Part shown: positions 27,380 through 39,600 of the stretch, piece after piece
Position numbering within the stretch: position 1 is the first letter of the stretch
How the letters are laid out: each line of letters starts with the position of its first letter
NCBI RefSeq assembly: GCF_027744825.2
Contig: NC_071334.1
Location: forward strand, 62,470,937 to 62,534,936
Direction of reading: 5' to 3'
Source of the DNA: Synchiropus splendidus
Taxonomy: Eukaryota > Chordata > Actinopteri > Syngnathiformes > Callionymidae
DNA: 64,000 nt
Translations under genes and position numbers: made by a program
Notes under the pieces: model-generated
Database searches by the model: none
Seen by the model: only the letters and a program-made list of their open reading frames with translations
Told to the model about the DNA's origin: nothing

Positions 27380-28948
27380 CTAACATGCACATTTCTTCTC
27401 GCTGGGCTGAGCCGCCGAGAGCTTGGTGGCGCCGTTGCCGTTGGCTGGTTCGGCGGGTGGCTTGTCCACGCACTGTTCCATCCTCTTCATGACCAGATCC
27501 AGGAGCGTGATCACGGCCTTGTCCACCTCCACGCCCGTGGCGGCGCTGGTCTCGAAGTACGGGATCCTGCGAGGCAGACAGCGCTTTTTAGCAACAAGTC
27601 CTTCGGCCACGTTTGGGTTCCAACAACTGACCCGTATTTGTCAGCCAGCTCTTTTGCTTGTTTCTCCTGAACCTCCCTCTGATCCGCCAGGTCGGCTTTG
27701 TTCCCCACCAACACGATATCGGGGTTCTCGCAGTAGGCGTTGGCCTGAAGCTGACCTGCGGAGCGACAGTTCAGAGAGGTCAGGCCAGGGCCAGGGCTGC
27801 GCTGGCGTGGGACACCTTCACGTACTCATCCAGTTCCGGACATTTAGGAAGCTCTGCTGGCTGGTGAGGTCGAACATCAGCAGGAACCCCATGGCATCCC
27901 TGAAGAAGGCTGTGGTCAGGCTGCGGAACCTGAGAACACACACACACTTCGGCTTTCATCAGAACAAAAAGCTCAGCAGGTGGCGCTCTCGGTTTAATAA
28001 TGAAGAGAGGCAGACGCAGGGGGCACTGACCTCTCCTGTCCTGCTGTGTCCCAGAGCTGAAGGTGGACCTTAAAGGTTTTCCCTGCGGTGGTGCCATTAG
28101 GGTTGGAGGCCGTGTAAACCTAAAAACACGACAGATGATTCCCACATGAGAAGAAACTCCAGCTGGTCAGTCTTGAGTTTCGATGGTCTCAGGTCTCAGG
28201 TCCCAATGCCATGTTAAAAACAGGGTCACTGCTCATTGAAAAGAAAGCAGTTTGGCTCACAACTCTGGCTGGTGTGTGTGAGCCTGACTCCTCCGCTCTT
28301 CACACACTTCAGTCAATCCTGACTGTTCTCAGTGAGGGCTGAAGACGGAAACTCTCTCGAGCCAGGATGGAAGGTCTCGCTGCTCGTGTCACGTTGGAGC
28401 TTTACATTTCTCTGACCCTGACACCCAGCAACACTGCATCAGTTGTCTGATGGCAGTCACACCACACTGTGTGTCAGTGTACTTGTTTATCAGTCCTTCT
28501 GCTTTGGTGTGGACATTTATGACAGGCCCCACAAGGTTAAGCCTCAATTTGAGGATTCAAATGACAAAATATGTGGGTGATTATAATTGGGCAGAATTTT
28601 GCTCCTGGTTAAGGTTAGACGTGTGTTTTGGATGGTTAGATTTAGGGTGAGAGACTGGGGAAAGGGTTATGTCAATGAGAGGTCCCCACAAATGTGTGCA
28701 GGCAGGTGTGGCAAATGTGTGCAGTGTGAACCAGAGAGACTGTAGCGACGAGAACAAGTCACTTTCAAAGGGCCTGGAAGACAACAAAATCTCACCACTC
28801 TCTTTTCCCTGAAGTCGATGCCGACTGTAGTGATGAACTTGGGGTTGAACTTGTTGTCTGTGTATCGGTACAGGAAGGTGGTCTTCCCCACGCCGGAGTC
28901 CCCGAGAGCAAGGAGCTTTATCAGGTAGTCATAATCCCCATCAGTCAT
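27380..28948 (-). CDS. rab27b: Ras-related protein Rab-27B
   Basis: Five coding exons on the - strand, in order of translation: 28948-28796, 28119-28031, 27929-27826, 27755-27632, 27566-27380. They give 218 codons plus TAG, the length of mammalian RAB27B, and all splice phases agree. Visible motifs are the P-loop GDSGVGKT (residues 16-23), switch I region TTVGIDF, switch II WDTAGQE (74-80), the NKAD guanine-binding box, ETSA, and a C-terminal CAC for double geranylgeranylation. The start [13 protein letters not shown] and the run [13 protein letters not shown] match RAB27B rather than RAB27A ([22 protein letters not shown]). Rab27 GTPases dock secretory granules, melanosome-type organelles and exosome-producing bodies at the plasma membrane through exophilin effectors. 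The first exon continues upstream as 5' UTR to an acceptor at 28968. The gene faces the coiled-coil gene tail-to-tail. Confidence 0.97.
28490..28705 (+). repeat. Copy 3 of the dispersed repeat, in rab27b intron 1
   Basis: The same ordered blocks appear in more diverged form (gtgtggacatttatgacaggcccc, gattataattgggcag, ggttaaggttag, gggaaagggttatg, gagaggtccccacaaatgtg). It lies antisense inside the rab27b intron between 28119 and 28796. Confidence 0.55.
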
Positions 28949-28968
28949 AGTGGTGACCAGAAGTAAAC
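28949..28968 (-). other. rab27b: 5' UTR part of rab27b coding exon 1
   Basis: Upstream of the ATG at 28946-28948 the - strand reads a short leader back to a typical acceptor (tccgcag, plus-strand ctgcgga after 28968). At least one non-coding first exon therefore lies further right. It could not be placed. Confidence 0.7.
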
Positions 28969-30254
28969 CTGCGGACACACACAAGACGCTGGTGAGCATG
29001 TGAACGTGGGAGACACACGTCTGAACACTTCATAAAGACACATGCCGAAACACTAACATCACTTCTGAAAGCCTCAGCGGAGGCCAGTCTCAATAAACAT
29101 TTGCCACGTAAACGTGTAATTGTGTCACAAAAAAAGAAAATGTGACAGTTGACACGTCAACAAGAACAACGTCTCTTGAAGACAAGAGACACATCAGTAA
29201 ACAAAAACAGATATTCCGATGACACAAGTTCAAATATCGGTCAAGACTGGAAATGTTTGCCAAAGCAAGTCAATGTTAGCATCTCCACACAGGTTTTAAC
29301 CGAACGCAAAGAGCTTTCAAAGCTGTCTTCACAAAACTATTAATATAATATTAATATTACAATGAACATCACAACAGCGGCAACATCACTGATGTGAAAA
29401 CCAAAACCAAAAAAGTGACTATCGACTTTAGCAGAGAGAAATTATGGGATGGAATTATTGGATGTGAGCTTAACTTTCAATCATATGAAACCTTCTTGGG
29501 AATAAGTTTCATCAGACTGTGGCGTCTCAGAGTGGAGCAGACCTTTTTAAAATAAGGATCAACATAAGATCAATGACCTAAATGAACTGTGAATCACAAA
29601 CTAGCATCCGGAAACATGAGGTTGCTAACTCTTATGAGTCATGTCCTCACTAAAGGTGGGCTGAAATACATATTTAAATCTCCTACTGGCCCCTGCAATG
29701 CAAAACACATATTTATATTGCCAGAAACTAAATCCATATTTTCCACTCCTGTCAAAGACAAGTCAGATTTGGAATTTCTCTGCAACTCAGTTAGTAAAAA
29801 ATCAAACTGCTTCACAGAAAGTTTTTTTTGTAAATGACAAGTATTTCAATTTATGTCTTATAGTTGCTCTTGTCTAATGGGAGCAAGGAGTTTTGAACTC
29901 ACTTGAACATGAACCAAAGTAAAAAAAAGAACGACTCTGAGCCTTGTATTTGTGAGCAGATGCAGACGGCTCAATTGTCAAGAGAAGACGGGAATGTTTG
30001 GTCGGCGTGGTGAAGTACCACTCACAGTCTAACTGGGTGAGAATCCTTCCTTCACAGACAGACAGGTGTGTGTGATCCATGCTGCTTGTCTCTCCGACAG
30101 AGACACGACAGTGAAATGAGCCCCATCCTGAGTGAATCACCTTCATTTCTCTTGTCAAGTGTCAACTCTGAGCCCAGGTTTGAGGTTAGTTTCCTGCGTC
30201 GTGTGACTTGACAACCTTGACAGAGCATCCAGGATCACTGGAACCCATTTCCAG

Positions 30255-30402
30255 AGGATATTCTGCCAGTGCCAGGGTCACGCTGGACAGGTCACAGGTC
30301 CATTATAGGGAACAGAGGACAACAACAACGCACCACACATTTTGGATTAGACAACTGCACAGCAAGATTGTTCGGGGACCTTGGGAGGAAACCGGAGCTC
30401 AC
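30255..30402 (+). repeat. Degenerate copy of a widespread teleost interspersed repeat
   Basis: Blocks such as gtcacgctggacaggtcaca, cacacattttgga and gggaggaaaccggag, in this order, match a repeat often seen between fish genes (cgccctggacaggtcgccag ... ttttggactgtgggaggaaacc). The middle is decayed. Confidence 0.5.
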
Positions 30403-31197
30403 GAAGCAGCCAAGGCTTAAGGCCCAGCAATAATAGTGGTTTAACATTGAGTTGATCAATGGTAATCATTACTGTCTCAATACAGGGAAAAGCGGGGAGG
30501 TCAAAGTTCAGCAGCGAGCAGCCGAGGGTGTCGATCGATCTGCAGCGGGACGTGTCAGGCCTTGATTGTTTAGCACGAGGTGACTATTCCCACAAGGACA
30601 CCAGACTCTCTGCTCCAATTGCTAACCAAACCAACAACCTCAGTTGCCATAACAACGAGCAACGCACTCTGTTTTTCTTGGACAGTTTAGGTCAAAGAGG
30701 CACAAGAAGAGCTTGAGGAGGAGGAATGGACGTCGTGATTTGGGAACGGTAAAATGTGACACCAACTCTGGAAGAACTGAAGGACTGACGGATACAGCTT
30801 AAAATACGGCTGAGCTCCAGAGACATTAAAAATGTATGGATCATCTAAAGTGGGAGCGGAAGAGGAGGATTCTCGCTCACTTCAGAACATGGAACACAAA
30901 GACATATTCCCGCTACCAGACCACATGGAGCTCCTCCTGAATTATGTAAGACACCGCCTCACCCTCCAAGCCTTTCTCAATGAAGAGGCTAAATCCTGGG
31001 CTATTTATTCTAACACCAAGTTTGTCAGGACCGTTGCCACGGAAACAAGTTCAGTCTGGGTCTCTGTCCACTAACACTTGTTATCATGTATGGCCCTTTG
31101 TCCGTCCTCATTAGGTCTGAGAGAAATGTCAGTGTTCATGTTGCCGTTGTAGTTTACATTCTGATGGTTTGGCTTGTACTTAACATGGCCTTCAATT

Positions 31198-31237
31198 TTA
31201 TATACATATATACATATACACACATATATATACATAT

Positions 31238-31312
<75 letters not shown>
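31198..31312. repeat. Compound TA/CA microsatellite
   Basis: Mixed TATACA units, a run of about 9 CA, then about 26 TA units ending at 31310. Confidence 0.95.
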
Positions 31313-31313
<1 letters not shown>

Positions 31314-31460
31314 CACAAAGAGTAAATAATACCTTTTAGACTGAAGTCTGAACTTTGACTTTTGCAGTTACAGTACAACTAACATCAGAGTTTGAAGTTT
31401 CTTGTATTAAACACAAATGTCAGTTGGAAGTTGCCATAAAGTCCATCATCATCTCAACTA

Positions 31461-32306
31461 CCAGTGTTGGGTAGTAATGCGATACATGTATACATGTGTT
31501 GTGTATTCTGAATACAAATTATGAGTAACTGCACCGTGTTTTCACTGGTGGTATTTAGAATACAGATATATTGGTAAAATGAACTCTGCTGTACTTCATT
31601 GTATCACATGACGGCAGTTAAAACCAGACCTGCTTAAACAGCCATTTAACCACGTACCTGCTCTATAGTCACCAAATATACTGTAGAGGTTGTTCGATCA
31701 GATTGACAACTTTGTTTTTTCATTTAGCCTGAACATGGTTGTGCTCAGCATTGGAAAATTCCTTTGTGTTACACAGTAAAAATATAGAAAATACAGACAG
31801 AAGTAGATCCATAGATTTGATGACATACACTGTTGCTAGTGTACTAAGTGAGTCGGTATCAGAATGCAATGTATCAGAGGCTTGAAACACCCATTCAGTT
31901 TGTTTAGTAATGTGATATGAAATTAATAACTTCACACCACACGACAGACAAACAGAACGGGTGCTGTCGCTGCATTACAGCCACCTGTACTGGATTGAAG
32001 ACTACAGTAAGTAGGACTGAGGTTGCAAACGTGAAAACGTTCTGTGTGTTTTTGTGAAGCAGCACTGCACATTTGCGGCAACTGTGCCTTTTGTTTAACT
32101 TATTTGGAGAGTTCAGTCTTGAGCCTTGCTGCATGCATTTGTTAGGTGGTCAGAAAAGCTTACAAAGTAGTTATGTTACTTCCTTTCTCTTCTTTATAAC
32201 ATAGTCATAGGACGGGTATGAACATGTTTTGTCTTAGGTATACTTCAACATTTCAAAGAATACTTGACATATTTGTTACATTTTCAAAGTAACCCTTCCA
32301 CTGCTG
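31461..32306. mobile_element. Possible non-autonomous DNA transposon, about 0.85 kb
   Basis: The left end ccagtgttgggtagtaatgcg is of a type common at fish DNA-transposon ends. The right end, reversed, reads cagcagtggaagggttactt, a partial inverted match. No clear target duplication was found, so the limits are provisional. Confidence 0.35.
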
Positions 32307-35300
32307 TGAACTACTCACAACATTCAGAGAGGTATAAAAATGATCCCAGCCAGAACTTAGGTAAAAACCCACCAACCTCATGATGTGGCACGTACACATC
32401 ATGTAGAACAAGTTCTAAACACACAGTCAGAAAAGCAGGACACACATGACATTGTTGCATTAGGGGAACATTAAAAAACTATATATTCTATTTAATCAAT
32501 TGCAATATACTTTATTAGATTTATTTTTAATATTTTCCCCCCCAAGTAACGGTCAGCAAATTAATGTTTCTAAAATCCCATCATATCATTGCAAGCTTCT
32601 TTCTTTGTTATCAAGATGAATACACAGGAAAACAAGTGCAGTATTTTTGGAGCACTAGATCAACAACTAACATGAACCCTGAAACTTGAGATTCATCGTG
32701 TGCATTCACATGTACATCATATACCAAAGCAGATCCACGACACGCCTGGTCACGCAGGTGAAAGACCTTTCACCTCCCATTTTCAGGACCTGATCAGACG
32801 AGTCTCCTCCATCCCTCTGCCTAGATGATTTTCTGGAGTCCACAATCGATGTGCGCTAACACGGACAGAGATTGGATCCTGGTTATTCCATTTGTCTCGC
32901 GGTTCTGGCGGCTCCTGCCACTGACCATGAACAAAACCTGTCAGAACGACTTAGTCAGAACATGGATTCAGTCCAATAACCAGTTTGGAACGCAGCTTCA
33001 TCTGAGAGGAAGACAGAAGCAGCCGGTACGTGTCAAATAAACCACTGTATTGATAGTTTAAATCATAGCTTTGGAGAAAATGGACTTGAGGCTGGTCTGA
33101 CAGGCTTCCTGTTTCCTCCAGTAATCCCTCAGCAGGAGGGGGGACAACACCTGTACAGACACGCGGCAGCGCAGCTGATCTGAAAGGTCAGCGCGGATGT
33201 AGCCCATCCAGGGAGCCTGACTGTCTCTGCACCCGACGGTTAGGTGAGAAACTAAGAGAAAAAAAAGGCAAGGGAACAATGGAGATGTACAGAGACACAG
33301 TGAAGACGGCACTGAACACAAAACCTGAGCGACTGACGGAATGATGAGCAGGCGAAAACAAAGAAGAACACCGCTCATCCTGAGCAAGGCTGCGCTATAA
33401 ACTGTGCCCTGGAGCAGACACCACCACCTCCTCACCGGCGAAACACACAGCACTCCCTGCTGACCAGCGCCAGCTCCGGTGTTATCCATGAACGCTAGAC
33501 GCTTTATCGACAGCTCAATAAATGATACGCGCTGAGTCACACCACCCATCACCTCCCTCTCTCTCTGTCTCTCTCAGAGGGGCCGTTTTTGTTTGGCTGA
33601 TGATGTCACCATGTGATCTCGCAGACTAATGACTTGGATTTACAGGAGGGGCCCCAAAGTGGGGGTCCAGGGCAGAAGCCAACCTGCTTTTTTCTGTTCT
33701 TTTTTTTAAAATTTACATTCCTAATTGTAAGTTTAGGTTTTCGGTCTGACTAAAATCACTACAAAGTTGAGAGGATTGAGGCTCGTAACATGTTGTCGCT
33801 CGGAGGCGTCCAAGCAGCGGCCCAGTCTTCAATACATGCAACATTTTTTCATTGTTTTGTGGACCAGTGCGGAACAGTAGAGTGAATCGTTCCAAAATCG
33901 AGTCCCAAACGCATCACAATATGCAGACGGCATAGCGTCGGCATGGCGACAGAGCCGGAGGCACAGGCGTAGGCAATTTTGGCCGCTAAGTTTCTCACTC
34001 TTGTACCAGACATTCGGACTTGAGAAACAGCACTACACCTCCTGTGGCTTCAGAACCAACCAGGGGCCACCAACACGGTGCACTGTCAGCTATTGTGAAT
34101 CACTGCTTGTGGATTGACATCACCCACCAGTCATAAAATACCATTCAAGTTAAACACAGCTGCCTTTCAGGACTGTGCATCAGGAAACAAATGCCTTTGG
34201 GTCACTCAGCCAGTAGCATCAAGAGGGTTGTTGACAAGAAGTTCCAGGAATTACAGCTTTGTATCCTTAAAAAAACCTTGGTTTAATTACTCTCAAGTAA
34301 TTCTCATCACCATGGAAAGGGAACATGCATTTCCTTAGGGGCAACACACAGAGTGCTGCAGTAAAAGCCCATAGATACATGGAAAGAAACACGGGAAGCT
34401 TTAACAAGTGGTCCACCTCGCAGCAACAGTCCATTCATTTGACCTGACCAAAGGCAATGGCAATGTTTCTGAGGTTTGAGACAAAAGCCTTAAGCCAGTG
34501 GGCGAGCACACATGACTGATCAAGCTACAAACACACGACACCTCCACGCATGGAGCAATGCTATAATATTTTTCAGTAGTTTTGCTTCAAAATGACTTTT
34601 GAATTTTTGTCTTTTAAATTCAGCTAGTTTTGTTTTTTCAGAGGGTTGGCTGGCGTTACTTTCAGTATTTGAAAAATGCTTAGTTTCTGTTTAGTTTTTA
34701 GTAGTTTTAGAGTTAGTTTTAGTTCTTTGTTTTTGTTTTTTTTTGTGGGGTATTGGAACAAGATCTAAGGGTGAAATAGGTCACAAAAATAGTCGGCAAT
34801 AAAAACTCAACAAAACACACTTTGTAAAAAAATGTATCAAGTTTGGAAAGAACGACCACCATCGTGCTAGTCACTTAAGTCACTAGCACAATGTGACAGC
34901 TGTCGTAAAACCAGCTCAGCCAAAATAACATAGATTGTAAATTATGTAAAATGAAATAAATAATGGCCAATTTCGCTATAATTCTATTTTTTATTTGTTT
35001 TGTAAACAGACAGTGGAGTGTTTCAGTTTTCCTTTTATTTCTGTTAACGAAAATGACTTACAATTGTAGTTTTCGTTTTTTGTTTGTGTTCCGTAACTAT
35101 AATAGAGTGTGAAGAAGCACTTGTCTCCTAGCAGCAGTCGGACTCCTCAGGCCAAGCAGCCCAAAAGCATCACAGCTGACCTTTACGGATCATATTAGGA
35201 CTCAGCTGGTCTTTAGCTAAAGTGATTAGTTATCAGAGAGCACCCACAGGGACTTTCCTGCTCTTCTTGGTATCATACAAATAAATACGGTCCTGGTCAC

Positions 35301-36410
35301 CGTCTGTGCTGTAAGTCCAGGAGAAAAGATGCCAACTGAGAGGAGAGGTCACCGAAACTCAATACGGCCTATAAACCAGTCTGAAACAGAAACAAATGCT
35401 GATGTCAAATGAAGACAAGGCGGCCTCTTCCAGACCAGAGCGCAGGCTGCCACTATAGTGACTCGCTGAACGGCAGGATTCCCACTATTGCCGCCAAATA
35501 AATCCCTGTTGAGTGAAGGAATTTCAGGTTCAGCTGGAGGAACCCTTGACATTTCTGATCAAATCGATAGGTTCTGCTTTTCTTTCTGCGGTCTCTTGAG
35601 CGCACCACTGATCCGTGTCCACTCGCCCACACGCTGGGGAAGACAACAGAGCCCTTTCTCAGCCTTCCACAGCAGCCGGAGGCCGGGAGAAACGGGAGTC
35701 ACCTGCCGATGACAAAGTAGGGAGACGACTCTTGTTTGTGTCGCTCTTATCTGACGCTGAAGAAATGAGGCAGAGCACCGTACACTCGGCAGCTCATGTG
35801 AGCCTTGATGAAATAAAGGCTGAGGAAATGCTGCGGGAAATCATCATGGAGGGACAAAACAACTCTGTGCTCTCACTGAGAGTCTCACGGGTTCAAAGAG
35901 GAGTCGTCACCGCTTTGAAGAGTTGGAGAGGTTTTCACTGGCAGACGCTTGAAACATGTTTCTGATCAGCTGATGCGCAGCACTTGCTTCAGCTCGACAA
36001 GAGAGAAACAGACATCAGAGGCGGAAAACACAACTCCGACTTCAAGACCATGATCAGGACATTCTCAGCCTAACACCATTGGCTTCTACTTGACTAAAAC
36101 TGCGTGGACGGCTTCTCAGTGCTTGAGTGTTTCGCAGAGATTGTGAGCCTCTTTCAGCATTGTCTTCCTCCATGAACACATTCTTGGCTTATTACATTGG
36201 GCGCGTCATGTGATGGGTCACCTGATTGGACGTGAGGTTGTCTAGTTGGCCTCAGGACCCTGCACCACATGCCATCATGATCAGCTGAGAACCACAGACC
36301 CCTGGCCCTGAATCTAACTCACTGCCAGCAGAAACTCAGATTTGAGTTCTCACACTGCAATAACTTCTGCTTGAATACAAAGTGTTGTGCATGTCAAAGT
36401 CAGATTAAAT

Positions 36411-36604
36411 CAGTGCTTCTCAATTGTTTTCTGCTGCGCCTCCCACCCCAGGAAGAAGTAAATGTTTCGTGGCCCCCAACTCTCCACCACCGCTGTAAAT
36501 AGTATCAATTGTCTATAAAATTATGGTAAGTACACCTCTGCATTACATTGTATCCTTGTAAACACCCCACCAGAGGGTCAAGCTCCACAATGTGAGAAGG
36601 ACTG
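36411..36604. mobile_element. hAT-family MITE, 194 bp, perfect 8-bp target duplication
   Basis: The ends cagtgcttctcaattg and (reversed) cagtccttctcacatt match at 13-14 of 16 positions. The element is flanked on both sides by GATTAAAT (36403-36410 and 36605-36612). There is no coding sequence. The 8-bp duplication and CAG-type ends are diagnostic of hAT transposons. Confidence 0.85.
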
Positions 36605-39600
36605 GATTAAATAAAGATGCTTAAAACACAGAGAACAGCGGACATGACTTGGACTGTATGTTGTCGAATGCAAGCAACTGGGGCCAACATATGCTGTGGT
36701 GGCCTGTGAAAAGCGAATACACCGGGAAAACACAAAGCCTCCATTCAAAAACAATAAGATTCCAGGCTGTGGAAAGTCTCTTGTCTTAGTGATCCCAGTC
36801 AGACTTCTCCCATCTTGTGAACCGAAGGCACCAAGTGTGTAAACAAGCACAGCTGAGTGCATCGAAGTGGCGGAAGTCACAAGCAATATCTGCAAAGTTC
36901 TGGGCGATTTGTCAAGAGTTTTTGAGGAAGATGAGCAGGTTCATGTAAACGAAGGACTTATATTTAATTCAAACCATGTCACACTGGAAGCGATGGCTCG
37001 CAGTTGTCAGAGAATAAAGGATGTGAAGCTGAAAAATTGGAGTCAGACCTTGGTGGGCTCCATACAGCCGCAGTAAATGGTCTCATAAGAACAAAGATGT
37101 AGATGAACTGTCACTCCATCAGGGTCAGCGGTACAAAATGTAGAATGCCTGCGGGTAAACAAAGGGATTTGCTCCTTTCCAGGTGAGTTTTGACACCACT
37201 ACTTTGATGATAGATTCCTTTTCATGTTTGAAACCAGATGGTTTCAGAAGCTGTTTGAGGAAAACTTTCTGGTCAAAAGGTTCCAGGACAGCAGGCAAAG
37301 GCTGCAGAGTACATACGACACCAAAGGTTGCTGCTTGTGCCACGTTCTTTTAAGTTGCTTCACCCAATTCTGAACACACTCCACATCAGTGGGCTCAAAC
37401 CTTCGGCCTCACCTCAGGATGCAGTTTTGCAGTGCCCAGTTAATCTCTCCAATATCCTATTAATGTCATCCCAACGCAGCCATTATTACCGCATCTGATT
37501 TTGAAAGTATGAACAGATGACAACCGTGCAGAAGGATAAAAAGAAATCGTACAAACAGAAGTATGGTGAGGCCTTTCAGTCCTGCAGACACTTCACGACC
37601 GCGCCGGACATTTGAGGGATGACTGGTGGTCTTTTTCAACACAGATCTGCAGATCTTCTTTAGGCTCACAATGACATTAAGACAAGGCAAGTAAATAACA
37701 TCAGATGAAGCAAAATGATGACTACATCCGCCACAGTTGGGCATCGCTTGAAGACCTTGTTTGCCTGCAGCTAATAGATGCATCGACAGGAGCTGACTCA
37801 AGTCATCAAAGCACGTTTTCTCATCTCGCTTGGTGCAACACCGAGCTGAGTCTGAATTGAATTAGAATTTTAACACATGTTTAGCCTTCTATTTCAGCAG
37901 AAGCAACCTTGTAGACAAAGTAAGATCATTTCATACTGCATATTTATTCATAGTCCCACAGCCTTGTGGGTGACTCTTTGACACGGCTCATGACCCCGGG
38001 CACACCCCCAGAAACCAGACAAAAGGCTAAACAATTTTCTTATTATATTAAGTATGTAACAAGAGCACTGCACAGTGATGGTGAAAATAAAACCAGCTGG
38101 AATTGTTGTTTGTCCGTGTCAAGTCGGCACAACTGCTTCCACTATCTGTTTACAGCCCTACAGGTTTCAATTTAAACAACATTATGCCTCAGACTCATGT
38201 GACGGTCGGTCGAACCAGTTCCAGTGAATTACAGTCAAAGTAAATGTTTTGTTAACTAGCTCATTACATTCCCTTTTCTACCTGCGCCGTTTTAGCATAA
38301 GCAATCAAGGGTTGCTCCCGCGGATCGTGATCTTCCTGGTTCACATCTCAACACTTCACTCGGCATCTCCAAAACCTGAGGCGTGAACAGGAGTAGAGCA
38401 GCCACACTCGGGCTTTAATGAGGTGCCGGAACCTTCAGCCCAGTTACCGCAGACGCGGCGGTCTAATTGGCGTCGGAGCCTGTCACGGCGTCACCCAGAA
38501 CTGGAGCCTGACTGAGCCAATGATAGTCTGAAACTATGGTCCATCTATTTTAATTAGTCTTACGCTTTCACAAAGACCCTCAAACCGATGAGATCTTTTG
38601 AAGACCGCCGTGAATGTCCCCCCTGACTACAATGCCAATTTGAAAATACTGCAGAAAACCCTCCTCTGCGCGTTTAACATTTGATTTGTGGAGCCTGAGT
38701 AAGTGACCTATAAAACATGGTCAACCTCTCACCTAAAGTATGAACAACACATCAGCTAAGGACAGCAACAAGAACAACTGTCTTTTGCCATAAACTTCCT
38801 CCGTCTGCTCCGGGATTCACCAACTAAAGTGAACTGGAGAGAAATTCTGTGGGTTTATTCTGTTTACCCAGACCAAGCAAGGCCAGAGGCCGACTGTGGT
38901 GGTTCCCAAGGAACAATGGACACTTGAACGAGGCAGCACACCAATAGTGTCAGGTGATCTTGCTACTTTATTTTAGTATGGCTGTTGATGATTTAATAGA
39001 ACACGGTAAAACAAGCCACTCAGTTGACAGAGCTATTTTATTTATGAATAACTATTGTAAGCAGTCAGTTAATTGTGTGACTTCTTGATTCATCACCATG
39101 TGACCAGAACCTTAGGACACTCTCCAGGCTGTGAATGTATTGGGATCACTTGACACCAATAAGCAGTTACATAATAAGATGCAAAAGCTCTTCTTTCCCT
39201 GTCGGAGTACTGAACAAGGTTCAGTACTCTGCAAAGCCGTGGGTCGGCGAAGGCATGTGAATCAGCACATTTCTATCCAATTCAGTGGTATTAACATGGA
39301 GCAAACCCTTTTCACGGAAACCAGAATGATGGAACTACGATAAGTACGCTTGTACTTAGCGGTAAGGATTGGAAATTTAGGGCGTCCAATTTCTCACGTT
39401 TGAGTTTGGACGCCTCTCAAGCTAAAACCTAGGCTGCAGCTTCACATACCAACATTAGTTGTCTCCAACTGGGCTGCTCATGCATCAAGGTTTCATCCCT
39501 CAGATTCCAATGAACTTCAAACTTGGTCAATGTCTCTTAGGCTCCTCGTGTACTGTACTGATTTTCCGAGCTTCAGCAGTAAAGAGTTTTCAAAACACTG

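Noticed and set aside
27423..28073. 216-aa + strand ORF over rab27b
   Set aside because: It is the antisense shadow of rab27b exons and introns. The rab27b reading is unambiguous and the shadow resembles no protein.
27380..28948. Naming the Rab gene rab27a
   Set aside because: The N-terminus, switch region, central [11 protein letters not shown] and the [12 protein letters not shown] segment fit RAB27B, not RAB27A.
31071..31378. ORFs rich in YI, HT and CV repeats
   Set aside because: They are translations of the TA/CA microsatellite.
33058..33552. 164-aa - strand ORF, considered as a rab27b upstream exon
   Set aside because: It is hydrophobic and Cys-rich with no link to Rab27b, which starts properly at 28948.
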